Below the pieces are notes generated by a model, which saw only the letters and a program-made list of their open reading frames with translations, was not told the DNA's origin and searched no databases. The position numbers were made by a program, and so were the translations under genes. From Betaproteobacteria bacterium (GTDB taxonomy: Bacteria > Pseudomonadota > Gammaproteobacteria > Burkholderiales > Burkholderiaceae_C), in the NCBI GenBank assembly GCA_016716535.1, contig JADJWD010000002.1, positions 496,001 to 560,000 of the forward strand: a stretch of 64,000 nt of DNA, read 5' to 3'. The first letter of the stretch is position 1, and each line of letters starts with the position of its first letter. Positions 19,738 to 28,286 of the stretch are shown here, piece by piece.

Positions 19738-20681
19738 CCGACGTCCTCTCGATCACCGCGCCGATCTACTTGCTGATCGGCCTGGGCTACGTCGCCGGGC
19801 GCGCACGGCTCTTCGCGGCGGCCGAGCTGCGCGTGCTCGGCCGCTTCGTGCTGATGTTCAGCATGCCGGCGCTGCTGTTCGACGCCGTCTCGCGCCGCCG
19901 GCTTGCCGAGGTGCTCGACCCGGTGTACATGACGGCCTACGCAGTGGCATCGGTCACCTTGCTGTTGGGCGGCCTCGCGTGGGCGCGCTGGCGGCGCGGC
20001 GCGCCGATGTCGCTGGCGGCGCTGCAGGGCCTGGGCATGTGTTCGTCCAACAGCGGCTACGTCGGCTACCCGGTGCTGCAGCAGTTGCTCGGCCCGGCCG
20101 CGGGCTCGGTGCTGGCGTTGACGGTGCTGGTCGAGAACCTCGTCGTCATCCCGCTTGGCATCGCGCTGGCCGATGCCGGTGGGCACGGCAGCGTGCGGCG
20201 CGCACTCGTGCAGGCGTTTGCCAACCTCTGGCGCAACCCGCTCGTCGTGGCGATCGTCGCCGGCCTCGTCTTCGCGCTCTTCGGCCTCGAGTTGCCGGGG
20301 CCGGTGCAGCGCACGGTGAGCATCCTCGCCGCGGCGGCGGCGCCGGTGGCGCTGTTCGTCATCGGCGGCACACTCGTCGGCCTGCAACTCGAAGGCGTGC
20401 GCGGCGACCTCGTGCGCGTCGTGCTCGGCAAGCTCGTGCTGCACCCGCTGGCCGTGCTCGGCATGCTGTGGCTGCTGCCACCACTGCCGGCGCACCTGCA
20501 CCTCGGCGCCGTCGTGCTGGCGGCGATGCCGATGATGGGCATCTACCCGGTGCTGGCGCAGAAGCACCACCACGAACGCTTCTGCGCCGCGGCGCTGCTG
20601 GCCGCCACGGTGGCGAGCTTCTTCACGCTGAGCGCGGGGCTGTGGTGGCTGAAGCGGCACCCGGAGTTGTTCGGCGCCTGA
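19734..20681 (+). CDS. AEC family transporter (auxin efflux carrier type)
   Basis: A 315-residue integral membrane protein with about ten hydrophobic segments in two halves, each with a polar break. The conserved CSSNSGYVGYPVL and the C-terminal MPMMGIYPVLAQK match the AEC/mem_trans family. It begins with TTG at 19734, overlapping the isomerase stop by 4 bases, so it is co-translated. AEC proteins move organic anions such as malate; here it may carry the substrate or a product of the catabolic cluster, perhaps replacing the broken TctABC system. That role is inferred from position. Confidence 0.87.
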   Translation: MTDVLSITAPIYLLIGLGYVAGRARLFAAAELRVLGRFVLMFSMPALLFDAVSRRRLAEVLDPVYMTAYAVASVTLLLGGLAWARWRRGAPMSLAALQGLGMCSSNSGYVGYPVLQQLLGPAAGSVLALTVLVENLVVIPLGIALADAGGHGSVRRALVQAFANLWRNPLVVAIVAGLVFALFGLELPGPVQRTVSILAAAAAPVALFVIGGTLVGLQLEGVRGDLVRVVLGKLVLHPLAVLGMLWLLPPLPAHLHLGAVVLAAMPMMGIYPVLAQKHHHERFCAAALLAATVASFFTLSAGLWWLKRHPELFGA

Positions 20682-20717
20682 ACCCGTCCCCCCGCTGCCC
20701 CCGCTGCCCGAGCCGTC

Positions 20718-22523
20718 CTACGCGGCGACGCGCTCTGCCTTTGTTGCCTCGGCCGCTGTTGCCGCGTAATCGCCCTTCGCCCGCCGCACCGCACTGGCCG
20801 CCGCCAGGCTCGCGAACACGAGCCCCGGGCCGATGGTGATGCCGGGCGCGGGGTACACGCCGCCCATCGCCGAGTGCATGTCGTTGCCGACCGCGTACAG
20901 CCCCTCGATCACGCGGCCCCCGGCGTCGAGCACACGTGCCTGCGTGTCGGTGGCAAAGCCGGTGGCCGCGCCGATGTCGCCGGGGTAGAGGCGCACGGCG
21001 TAGAACGGCGCCTGCTCGATCGGCCCGAGGCTGGGGTTCTTGCCGGTCCACGCCGCGTCGCCATTGGCGCGCTGGTAGGCGGTGGTGCCGCGGCCGAAAT
21101 CGGGGTCGATGCCGTCGGCGGCACAGGCGTTGAGCTTCGCGATCGTCGCTTCGAGCTTGGCTGCCGGCAGGCCGAGCTTGCCGGCGAGTTCGGCGATCGT
21201 CGCCGCGCTCGTCACGTAGCCGTCGCCGAGCGCATCGTTCAGCCCGATGCCGCGCGGCCGCACCATGCCCAGGCCGTACTTGTGCATGCCCTGGCGGTCG
21301 GTGACGAGGTACGCGGGGATCGACGGTTTGTTCTTGTTCTCGTCCTGCATCGCCAGCCCGAACAGGTGGTACGAGGTCGACTCGTTGACGAAGCGCTCGC
21401 CCGTACCATCGACCGTCACCATGTGCGGCTTGGCGCGGTCGAAGACGAAGTGCGGGAACGTGGCCGTGCTGCCGTCCTTGCGCCGGCGCAGCGACACCGG
21501 CGCCCAGAAGCAGTCGCTCATCCCCGTCTGGCCGTAGACGGCGCCGATCGCCTCGGCCAGCTCGTGCGCTTGCCCGGTGTGGCCGGGCGCGCCGGGGCAC
21601 CAGTCGGGCGCGATGCCCGGCAGCCGCGCCGCGCGCTTGGCCGGGTGGCGGTTGAAGCCGCCGCTGGCGAGCACGACGCCGCCGTTGACCCGCACGCGGC
21701 GCGACACGTTGCCTTGGCGCAGCGTGATCGCCGTGACCGGGCCCGAGGCGCGGCCGCCGGCGCGGCGCAATTCGACGGCGCGTGTCTCGGTCAGCAGCGT
21801 CACGCCGCGCTCGCGCAGCGACAGCAACAGCCGGCCGACGAGCGCGTTGCCCATCAAGAGCCGCGTGCCGCGGTCGTGCGTCAGCCGGTCGCGCAGGTGG
21901 CGCAGGATCAGCCGCGTTGCGTGGCGAAACGACGCAAACGACCTGTGCCAGCCGAGCATGTGCGGGATGTCGTCGCGGTCGACCATCATGCCGCCGAGCA
22001 CCATGAACTCGGGCATCGGCGGCCGCACGAGGTCGAAGTCGGCGCCGAGCTGCCGGCCGTCGAAGGGCAGCGGCTCCAGCGCGCGGCCGCACAGCGTCGA
22101 GCCTTCCAGCTCCGAGAGATAGTCGGGGTGGAAGGGCCGGATGCGGTACTTCACCTGCGAGTGCTGCTCGATCTTCGCGGCCGCGGCCGCGCCCGCGGCG
22201 AGGAACGCCTGGCGCAGCGCGCGCGGCGAACGCTCGCCGACGGCGGCATCGAGGAACGTTGCGGCGCGTTCGAGCGTGTCGTCGCGGTTGACCTGCGGCG
22301 CCAGGTGCGTGCCGGGGATCCAGGTCGTCGCGGCCGACCAGGCCGTCGTGCCGCCGACGTGTGCCGTGCTCTCGACGAGCAGCACGCGCGTCGCGGGCCT
22401 GCCGTCGATCGCCGCGAAGAGCGCGGCGGACATCCCCGCGCCGCCGGCGCCGAGGACGACGACGTCGAACGCTTCGTCGTCGGCGAGCGAGGAGAGCGGG
22501 CGGGGCAGCGTAGGTTTGGGCAT
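20718..22523 (-). CDS. FAD-binding dehydrogenase (3-ketosteroid delta-1-dehydrogenase / fumarate reductase flavoprotein type)
   Basis: 601 residues. The N-terminal dinucleotide motif VVVLGAGGAGMSAA is followed by GGTTAWSAATTWIPG. The substrate domain contains the active-site-like YGLGMVRPRG. The C-terminal FAD contact is LYAVGNDMHSAMGGVYPAPGITIGPG. Family members add or remove hydrogen across a ring or side-chain C-C bond next to a carbonyl. The reading frame is open far upstream, but ATG 22523 gives the normal N terminus. A perfect inverted repeat lies 46-66 bases upstream. It is convergent with the AEC gene. The substrate is unknown; context suggests a cyclohexenone or cyclohexanone intermediate. 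Confidence 0.88.
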   Translation of the reverse strand: MPKPTLPRPLSSLADDEAFDVVVLGAGGAGMSAALFAAIDGRPATRVLLVESTAHVGGTTAWSAATTWIPGTHLAPQVNRDDTLERAATFLDAAVGERSPRALRQAFLAAGAAAAAKIEQHSQVKYRIRPFHPDYLSELEGSTLCGRALEPLPFDGRQLGADFDLVRPPMPEFMVLGGMMVDRDDIPHMLGWHRSFASFRHATRLILRHLRDRLTHDRGTRLLMGNALVGRLLLSLRERGVTLLTETRAVELRRAGGRASGPVTAITLRQGNVSRRVRVNGGVVLASGGFNRHPAKRAARLPGIAPDWCPGAPGHTGQAHELAEAIGAVYGQTGMSDCFWAPVSLRRRKDGSTATFPHFVFDRAKPHMVTVDGTGERFVNESTSYHLFGLAMQDENKNKPSIPAYLVTDRQGMHKYGLGMVRPRGIGLNDALGDGYVTSAATIAELAGKLGLPAAKLEATIAKLNACAADGIDPDFGRGTTAYQRANGDAAWTGKNPSLGPIEQAPFYAVRLYPGDIGAATGFATDTQARVLDAGGRVIEGLYAVGNDMHSAMGGVYPAPGITIGPGLVFASLAAASAVRRAKGDYAATAAEATKAERVAA

Positions 22524-22568
22524 GGCGGTACCGGCGGGTCCGGCGGTGCGGGCGGCGTGAGCTTGGCA

Positions 22569-22589
22569 AAGTGGAATGCTATTCCACTT
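22569..22589. promoter_or_regulatory. perfect inverted repeat, candidate IclR operator
   Basis: AAGTGGAAT and ATTCCACTT form perfect 9-bp arms around a GCT spacer, 46-66 bases upstream of the flavoprotein ATG. The left arm recurs exactly at 15649-15657, near the IclR operon. The size, symmetry and position fit a repressor or activator site. Confidence 0.6.
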
Positions 22590-22883
22590 GCGCTGCAACC
22601 GCGATGTCGGCGCTGCCCGTTCGCCGAAACGCCAGGGACGCCGCTGACCCGGGAACCCCGGGAACCCCTGACCGCTTCGCAGACCCTGTGCGATGCACAA
22701 TCGCCGCCGATGAACGCCAGCCGCTGCATCACCATCGGTGTGCACCTCGCACGCAGCGTGCGCGGCCGGCCTTGCGCGCCACCTCACTCGAGCGAATGAC
22801 CTCGCAGCGGGCTTCCGTGAGACGGGGGCCCGCATCTGCTCCCGTCTGTCATCCGCGATCCATTTGCCGCAAGGAGGCCCGCC
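22590..22883. other. intergenic region upstream of hppD
   Basis: No gene seen between the operator and hppD. The only clear element is the strong Shine-Dalgarno AAGGAGG at 22871-22877, six bases from the hppD ATG. I could not place a convincing -35/-10 pair. Confidence 0.5.
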
Positions 22884-23984
22884 ATGGCCGATCTGTTCGA
22901 CAACCCCATGGGCCTGGCCGGATTCGAGTTCGTCGAATTCGCTTCGCCCGCGCCCAACGTCCTCGAGCCCCTGTTCGAGAAGATGGGCTTCAGCCTCGTC
23001 GCCCGCCACCGCAGCAAGGACGTGCTGCTGTTCCGCCAGGGCGGCATCAACTTCATCGTCAACCGCGAGCCCAAGAGCCTGGCCGGCTACTTCGCCGCCG
23101 AGCACGGGCCGAGCGCCTGCGCGCTGGCGTTTCGCGTGCGCGACTCGCACAAGGCCTACGCGCGCGCGCTCGAACTCGGCGCGCAGCCGATCGACGTGCC
23201 CACCGGGCCGATGGAACTGCGCCTGCCGGCGGTCAAGGGCATCGGCGGCGCGCCGCTGTACCTGATCGACCGCTACGAAGACGGCAAGAGCATCTACGAC
23301 ATCGACTTCGAGTTCCTGCCCGCGTTTGCCGACCCCGCGAGCCGCCATCCGCGCGGCCATGGGCTGAAGCTGATCGACCACCTCACGCACAACGTCTACC
23401 GCGGCCGCATGGCCTTCTGGGGTGCGTTCTACGAGCGTCTCTTCAACTTCCGCGAGATCCGCTATTTCGACATCAAGGGCGAGTACACGGGCCTTGCAAG
23501 CCGAGCGATGACGGCGCCCGATGGGCTGATCCGCATCCCGCTCAACGAGGAGAAGGGCCAGGGCGGCACCGGCCAGATCGAAGAGTTCCTGATGCAGTTC
23601 AACGGCGAGGGCATCCAGCACATCGCGCTCTTGACCGACGACCTCATCGCCACCGTCGACGCGCTGCAGATGGCCGGCGTGCCGCTGATGACGGCGCCCA
23701 ACGACATCTACTACGAGATGCTCGCCGAGCGCCTGCCCGGCCACGGCGAGCCGGTGAAGGAACTGGCCACGCGCGGCATCCTGCTCGACGGCTCCACCGC
23801 CGGCGGGCAGAAGAAGCTCTTGCTGCAGATCTTCAGCGAGACGCTGCTCGGGCCGGTGTTCTTCGAGTTCATCCAGCGCAAGGCCGACGAGGGCTTCGGC
23901 GAGGGCAACTTCAAGGCGCTGTTCGAGAGCCTCGAGCGCGACCAGATCCGGCGCGGCACGCTGAAGGTCGGCGAGGGCGCATGA
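22884..23984 (+). CDS. hppD: 4-hydroxyphenylpyruvate dioxygenase
   Basis: A 366-residue two-domain vicinal oxygen chelate enzyme, normal length for bacterial HPPD. The Fe(II) ligands are visible: His in LIDHLTHNVY, His in GIQHIALLT and Glu in FFEFIQRK. The C-terminal helix region GFGEGNFKALFESLERDQ is typical. It converts 4-hydroxyphenylpyruvate to homogentisate in tyrosine breakdown, using O2. ATG 22884 has AAGGAGG six bases upstream. The sulfatase starts 7 bases after its stop. No homogentisate dioxygenase gene is in the window. HPPD-like domains also occur in some 3-dehydroshikimate dehydratases, so the link to the aroE-type cluster deserves attention, but this protein looks like a true HPPD. 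Confidence 0.93.
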   Translation: MADLFDNPMGLAGFEFVEFASPAPNVLEPLFEKMGFSLVARHRSKDVLLFRQGGINFIVNREPKSLAGYFAAEHGPSACALAFRVRDSHKAYARALELGAQPIDVPTGPMELRLPAVKGIGGAPLYLIDRYEDGKSIYDIDFEFLPAFADPASRHPRGHGLKLIDHLTHNVYRGRMAFWGAFYERLFNFREIRYFDIKGEYTGLASRAMTAPDGLIRIPLNEEKGQGGTGQIEEFLMQFNGEGIQHIALLTDDLIATVDALQMAGVPLMTAPNDIYYEMLAERLPGHGEPVKELATRGILLDGSTAGGQKKLLLQIFSETLLGPVFFEFIQRKADEGFGEGNFKALFESLERDQIRRGTLKVGEGA

Positions 23985-23991
23985 TGCGCCC

Positions 23992-25314
23992 ATGACGCGC
24001 CCCAACTTCGTCTTCATCGTCGCCGACGACCTCGGCCACGCCGACCTCGGCTGCTACGGCGGCCGGCCGGCGGCGTTCGGGGCCGTCTCGCCGCACCTCG
24101 ATGCGCTGGCCGAAGGCGGCGTGCGCTTCACGCAGGGCTACGCGAACTCGCCGGTGTGCTCGCCGACGCGCTTTGCGCTGATGACGGCGCGCTGGCAGTA
24201 CCGGCTGCGCGGCGCGGCCGAAGAGCCGATCAGCATCCGCACGCGCGCGAGTTCCACGCTCGGCCTGCCGCCGGCGCATCCGACGCTGCCCTCGTTGCTG
24301 CGCGCGGCGGGCTATCACACGGCGCTGGTCGGCAAGTGGCACCTCGGCTATCCGCCGCACTTCGGGCCGCTGCGCTCGGGCTACGACGAGTTCTTCGGGC
24401 CGATGTCCGGCGGCGTCGACTACTTCAGCCACGCGGCGACGAACGGCGAGCGCGACCTGTGGGAAGGCGAGGGCGAAAGCGCCGAGCAGGGCTATCTGAC
24501 GGACCTGATCTCGCGCCGCAGCTGCGAGGTGATCGGCCGGCTCGCGCGCGGGCGCGAGCCCTTCCTGCTGAGCGTGCACTTCACCGCGCCGCACTGGCCG
24601 TGGGAGACGCGCGACGACGCGGCGCTGGCCGCCTCGCCCGAGGTCCGCCGCAACCTCTTCCACCTGAGCGGCGGCAACATCGAAACCTACCGCCGCATGA
24701 TCCACCACATGGACGAGGGCATCGGTGCCATCGTGCAGACGTTGCGTGACGCCGGTGCGCTGGAGAACACGCTCGTGGTCTTCACGAGCGACAACGGCGG
24801 CGAGCGCTTCAGCGACAACTGGCCGCTCGTCGGCGGCAAGATGGACCTGACCGAAGGCGGCATCCGCGTGCCGTGGATCGCGCACTGGCCGGCGGTCATC
24901 GCGCCCGGCCGCGTCAGCGCGCAGCACTGCCTGACGATGGACTGGAGCGCGACGATGATCGCCGCCGGCGGCGCCGCGGCCGACGCGGCGCATCCGCTGG
25001 ACGGTGTCGACCTGATGCCGGTGCTGCGCGGCGAGGTCGAGACCTTCGGCCGCCCGATGTACTGGCGCATGAACCACCGCGGCCAGCGCGCGCACCGCGA
25101 CGGCCGCTGGAAGTACCTGCGCGTCGACGGCCACGACTACCTCTTCGACATCGACGCCGACGAACGCGAACGCGCCAACCGCGCATCGCTCGAGCCCGAT
25201 CGCCTGGCCGCGATGCGCGCCGCCTACGAAGCCTGGGAAGCGACGATGCCGCCGATCCCCGGCGACGCGACGATCGGCCTCGGCTACAGCGCGAAGGACA
25301 TGCCGCAGCGGTGA
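23992..25314 (+). CDS. sulfatase (arylsulfatase type)
   Basis: A 440-residue alkaline-phosphatase-superfamily sulfatase. N-terminal metal site FIVADDLGHADLG; formylglycine signature CSPTR, in which the Cys is converted to formylglycine; GKWHLG with catalytic Lys/His; second metal site FTSDNGG. There is no signal peptide, so it is probably cytoplasmic. It starts 7 bases after hppD and is likely co-transcribed, an unusual pairing that could mean a sulfated phenolic is desulfated before ring metabolism. That link is inferred. No separate formylglycine-generating enzyme is seen nearby. Confidence 0.88.
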   Translation: MTRPNFVFIVADDLGHADLGCYGGRPAAFGAVSPHLDALAEGGVRFTQGYANSPVCSPTRFALMTARWQYRLRGAAEEPISIRTRASSTLGLPPAHPTLPSLLRAAGYHTALVGKWHLGYPPHFGPLRSGYDEFFGPMSGGVDYFSHAATNGERDLWEGEGESAEQGYLTDLISRRSCEVIGRLARGREPFLLSVHFTAPHWPWETRDDAALAASPEVRRNLFHLSGGNIETYRRMIHHMDEGIGAIVQTLRDAGALENTLVVFTSDNGGERFSDNWPLVGGKMDLTEGGIRVPWIAHWPAVIAPGRVSAQHCLTMDWSATMIAAGGAAADAAHPLDGVDLMPVLRGEVETFGRPMYWRMNHRGQRAHRDGRWKYLRVDGHDYLFDIDADERERANRASLEPDRLAAMRAAYEAWEATMPPIPGDATIGLGYSAKDMPQR

Positions 25315-25326
25315 GGTGGCGCGGTA

Positions 25327-25869
25327 CTACCCGCCATAACGCCGCAACACCTGATACCGGCCGTCAGGCGTCGATTGCACGAGCGCGTGCCCCGTGACGG
25401 GCCAGCGCAACGGCAGTGTCGGCGCGGCCTGTGCGGCCTGTGCGGCCAGCGCCTTTGCTCCGACGGCATGCCGCGCCAGCGTGACATGCGGCTTGAACGC
25501 CCGCTTCTCCACCGGCAGCCCGAGATCACGCAGCACGACACCGATCGCTGCGTGCAGATGCGCGAGCGCCGGCGGTGTCTCGCTCGCCTGCAACACGACG
25601 AGCCCGCCCGGCCAGGCTTTCATGACATCGAGCCGCAGTTCGAACGCCGGCGAAGCCACGGTCGACAGCGCGGCCTCCAACGCCGACACCGCTGCCGGCG
25701 GCACCGCGCCGAGGAAGTGCAGCGTCAGGTGCAGCTTCTCGGTCGCCGTCGGCCGCGCCGCGGCGGGCCGGTGGATCGCATCGCGGCAAGCCGCAAGCGC
25801 ATGCCGCACCGCGCGGTCGGGCCACAGCGCGACGAACAGGCGCAGCGGCGCAGCATCGTGATTCGGCAT
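25327..25869 (-). CDS. thpR: RNA 2',3'-cyclic phosphodiesterase (2H family)
   Basis: A 180-residue 2H phosphoesterase, family length. The two HxTx motifs are HLTL (in EKLHLTLHFLGA) and HVTL (in FKPHVTLARHA). The N terminus RLFVALWPD matches ThpR/LigT. These enzymes open 2',3'-cyclic phosphates on RNA. It is convergent with the sulfatase, 12 bases away, and divergent from the MarR gene. Confidence 0.92.
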   Translation of the reverse strand: MPNHDAAPLRLFVALWPDRAVRHALAACRDAIHRPAAARPTATEKLHLTLHFLGAVPPAAVSALEAALSTVASPAFELRLDVMKAWPGGLVVLQASETPPALAHLHAAIGVVLRDLGLPVEKRAFKPHVTLARHAVGAKALAAQAAQAAPTLPLRWPVTGHALVQSTPDGRYQVLRRYGG

Positions 25870-25951
25870 GCGCGCAGTATCGGCTGCCGTTCGGGCCGAG
25901 CTGGGTCGAGACCCCAGCGCAAAGCACGCGGCCCCTTAACATGCCCGCATC

Positions 25952-26446
25952 ATGGCCGCCCGCCCCGCACCTGCCGCCGACGCCCTCGACCTCGAAGCAC
26001 TCCCCGGCCACGCCATCCGACGCCTGCAGCAGATTGCCGTGGCGATCTTCCTGCAGGAGACCGAGGCCACCGGCATCACGCCGGTGCAGTACGCGGCGCT
26101 GCAGGCGGTGGCCAACCAGCCGCCCGGTGCGCCGGCGATCGACCAGCGCACGCTGGCGCGGCTGATCGGCTTCGACACCAGCACGATCGCCGGCGTCATC
26201 GACCGGCTCGAAGCGCGCGGCCTGCTGCGCCGCCAGGCCTCGGCCGCCGACCGGCGCGTGCGCCTGCTCGGGCTCACCGACGAAGGCCGCGCGATGCTGG
26301 CGAAAGTGGTGCCCGGCATGCTGCGCGCGCAAGAGCGCATGCTCGCGCCGCTGCCCCCCGCCGAACGCGACGAGTTCATGCGCATGCTGCGCGCGCTGGT
26401 GCGCGCGAACAACGAACTGAGCCGCGCGCCGAGTGATCTCGGGTAG
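25952..26446 (+). CDS. MarR family transcriptional regulator
   Basis: 164 residues with the MarR winged helix-turn-helix. Recognition region: IDQRTLARLIGFDTSTIAGVIDRLEARGLLRR; wing: ASAADRRVRLLGLTDEG. The N-terminal dimer helix includes FLQETEATGITPVQYAALQAV. MarR proteins of this type often sit beside aromatic-acid pathways, and in Rhodopseudomonas the cyclohexanecarboxylate genes are controlled by the MarR protein BadR. This gene lies about 3 kb left of badI, so it is a candidate regulator of that cluster. ATG 25952 fits the family start. Confidence 0.88.
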   Translation: MAARPAPAADALDLEALPGHAIRRLQQIAVAIFLQETEATGITPVQYAALQAVANQPPGAPAIDQRTLARLIGFDTSTIAGVIDRLEARGLLRRQASAADRRVRLLGLTDEGRAMLAKVVPGMLRAQERMLAPLPPAERDEFMRMLRALVRANNELSRAPSDLG

Positions 26447-26456
26447 GCCGCGCCCG

Positions 26457-26921
26457 ATGCCCGCCCCGCGCATCGCCGAGTACACGCCCGCCGACCTCGT
26501 GCCGCTGGTCAGGATGTGGCGCGAGAGCTTCGAGCAGGCGGTGGGCGTCCTCGATCCGCACCCGCTCGAAGAACAGATCGATCACTTCGACCGCAACGTC
26601 CGCACGAAGAACCGGGTGCGCGTGGTGAAGGACACGGAGGACGGCGACCGCATCGTCGGCTTCATGGCCTCGACGCGCGAGTCGGTGGCACAGCTCTATG
26701 TCCGCGTCGGCCAGCAGCGGCGCGGCATCGGACGGCAGTTGCTCGACCTCGCGAAAGACGAGTCCGGCGGGACACTCTGGCTCTTCACGTTCGAGCGCAA
26801 CACCAACGCCTGCGCGTTCTACGAAAGCCAGGGCTTCACCGCCGTGCAGCGCGGCTTCGAGCCGACATGGCAGCTCGAGGACGTGAAGTACGCGTGGGCC
26901 AGGGCGGCGGACGCCACCTGA
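26457..26921 (+). CDS. GNAT family N-acetyltransferase
   Basis: A 154-residue single GNAT fold. The acetyl-CoA site is VRVGQQRRGIGRQLLDLA (the Q/R-x-x-G-x-G/A pattern). The last conserved motif is FERNTNACAFYESQGFT. I chose ATG 26457; a GTG at 26433 overlaps the MarR stop. Substrate unknown. Probably co-transcribed with the MarR gene. Confidence 0.85.
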   Translation: MPAPRIAEYTPADLVPLVRMWRESFEQAVGVLDPHPLEEQIDHFDRNVRTKNRVRVVKDTEDGDRIVGFMASTRESVAQLYVRVGQQRRGIGRQLLDLAKDESGGTLWLFTFERNTNACAFYESQGFTAVQRGFEPTWQLEDVKYAWARAADAT

Positions 26922-27006
26922 CTGCACGCTGCCGAGCCGCGTCCCCGCTGAGGCGCTCGGCCGATGGGTTGTGGCAAGCTACGCCCTCGGTGACCCGGGG
27001 AACCCC

Positions 27007-27231
27007 ATGTCAGTGCCCGTCGAAGTCCTCGCCCAACAGGTGCTGCAGCTGCCTGCGTCGGACCGGGCGCGCCTGTGGGATCAAGTGATCAGCAGCCTCG
27101 ATGCCGATCGTGAACGCGACGCGCGCTGGAACGAGCTGGCGGCCAAGCGCGATGCCGAAGCGGACGCCGACCCTTCCGTGCTCGTGTCGGGCCCCGAGGC
27201 CGTGGCCCGCATTCGCGCCAGCCTCGGATGA
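27007..27231 (+). CDS. addiction-module antitoxin (unstable antitoxin family)
   Basis: A 74-residue small acidic protein. It has the LPASDRARLWDQVISSLD helix and the ending ARIRASLG typical of the addiction module protein family paired with RelE/ParE toxins. ATG 27007 removes 12 unlikely upstream residues. A toxin would be expected to start at 27228 (ATGA overlap), but only a degraded one is there. The antitoxin is intact. Confidence 0.7.
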   Translation: MSVPVEVLAQQVLQLPASDRARLWDQVISSLDADRERDARWNELAAKRDAEADADPSVLVSGPEAVARIRASLG

Positions 27232-27310
27232 GCTACAGCCCGCGGAACTCGACCTGCTGGAAGCGGTGGGGACCTATCGGCGCGAAGGTGGAGCGGCGCT
27301 AGTCGCGCGT
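27228..27310 (+). pseudogene. degraded ParE/RelE-type toxin fragment
   Basis: An ATG at 27228 overlaps the antitoxin stop (ATGA), as in working modules, but its frame closes after 24 codons with no similarity. One base over, the frame reads ELQPAELDLLEAVGTYRR and then GGAALVARW. That resembles helices 1 and 2 of ParE/RelE toxins (PxAxxELxEAxxYY..). The rest, about 60 residues, is missing before the next gene. A frameshift near 27240 plus a 3' deletion explains this. Confidence 0.5.
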
Positions 27311-27335
27311 TGGCGTGCGGTCCGACGGGCCATCG

Positions 27336-27992
27336 ATGACCTCCACTTCCACCTTCGTCTCCCTATCCCTCGCGCAATCGCTCGCCGAAGGCGCGGCAAC
27401 GGTGGCGTTTGCGTTGTCGGGTCTCATCGAGGCAGCGCGCAAGCGGCTCGATGCGGTGGGCGTCGTCGTCGTCGCGGGTCTCGCGGCGTTCGGCGGCGGC
27501 ACGCTGCGCGACATCCTGCTCGACCGGCGGCCGTTCTTCTGGGTGCAGCAGGCCGAGTGGTTGTGGGCACTGCTCGCGCTGTGCGTCGCGGCGATGTTGT
27601 TCATGCGTGCGCGCCACTTCGCGATCACCGAGCGCGCGATGCAGTGGCCTGACGCGGTGGGCCTCGGTCTCTTCTGCGCCGGCGGCACGCAGATCGCGCT
27701 GGCGGCGTCGATGCCGGCGCTGGTGGCGGTGCTGATGGGGCTGGTCACCGCCACCTTCGGCGGCGTGCTGCGCGACATCGTCTGCAACGAGGTGCCGCGC
27801 GCCTTCAGCGATCACCGGCCGTATGCGCTGTGCGCGTTCGCCGGCGGCTGGGCGACGGTGGGCCTCGTCGCCGCTGGCGCCGCCGACAACGTGGCGATGC
27901 TCGGCGGCGCGGCGCTCGCGACGCTGCTGCGCGTCGCGGCGCTGCTCGCGGACTACCGGCTGCCGAGCTGGCAGCCGGGGGCGGAGGAGTAG
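27336..27992 (+). CDS. trimeric intracellular cation (TRIC) channel family protein
   Basis: A 218-residue inner-membrane protein with seven hydrophobic segments in two repeats, normal for UPF0126/TRIC. Each repeat has the Gly-rich motif (AAFGGGTLRDILLDR and ATFGGVLRDIVCNEVP). Family members form trimeric cation-permeable channels; a role in glycine uptake has been proposed for some. ATG 27336 is preferred to the GTG at 27315. It follows the toxin relic closely, and the relic may have been cut by the event that brought this gene here. Confidence 0.88.
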   Translation: MTSTSTFVSLSLAQSLAEGAATVAFALSGLIEAARKRLDAVGVVVVAGLAAFGGGTLRDILLDRRPFFWVQQAEWLWALLALCVAAMLFMRARHFAITERAMQWPDAVGLGLFCAGGTQIALAASMPALVAVLMGLVTATFGGVLRDIVCNEVPRAFSDHRPYALCAFAGGWATVGLVAAGAADNVAMLGGAALATLLRVAALLADYRLPSWQPGAEE

Positions 27993-28286
27993 GGCGGCGC
28001 CCGCCCGCTCAGGGCGTCGATCATCTTCATCGGCTGGCCGGCGGTCTTGCTCTGGTTGACGAGCTTGGTGATCGTCATCGTGTTGGCGACCATGCCGACC
28101 GCCTTGTTCTGCTGCACGGCCATGAAGACCCGCCCGCCTTCATTGCGCAGCCGCACGTCGCCGAGGCGAAGACGATGCAGGCCATGAAGGAGGGCCGCTG
28201 GGACCGCTCGTTCATCGATGCGCTCGAGGCGTGCTGCAACAATTGAGCGTCATTCACCGAGCGCACACGACAACGAGCAACCCACG
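27993..28286. other. 294-base gap with possible gene fragments
   Basis: No complete gene. The minus strand has an open frame (28156 to 27953) with a protein-like stretch including KLVNQSKTAGQPMKMIDALSG. The plus strand ends with a protein-like frame (28137-28246) including MQAMKEGRWDRSFIDALE before a TGA. I recognise neither. Both may be ends of genes removed by rearrangement. Confidence 0.3.

Noticed and set aside
22884..23984. HPPD-like domain of a 3-dehydroshikimate dehydratase
   Set aside because: The protein has standard HPPD length, iron ligands and C terminus and stands alone with its own strong ribosome site.
22524..24017. Upstream extension of the flavoprotein frame to 24017
   Set aside because: It runs antisense through hppD with no motif; the flavoprotein N terminus with its FAD motif begins at ATG 22523.
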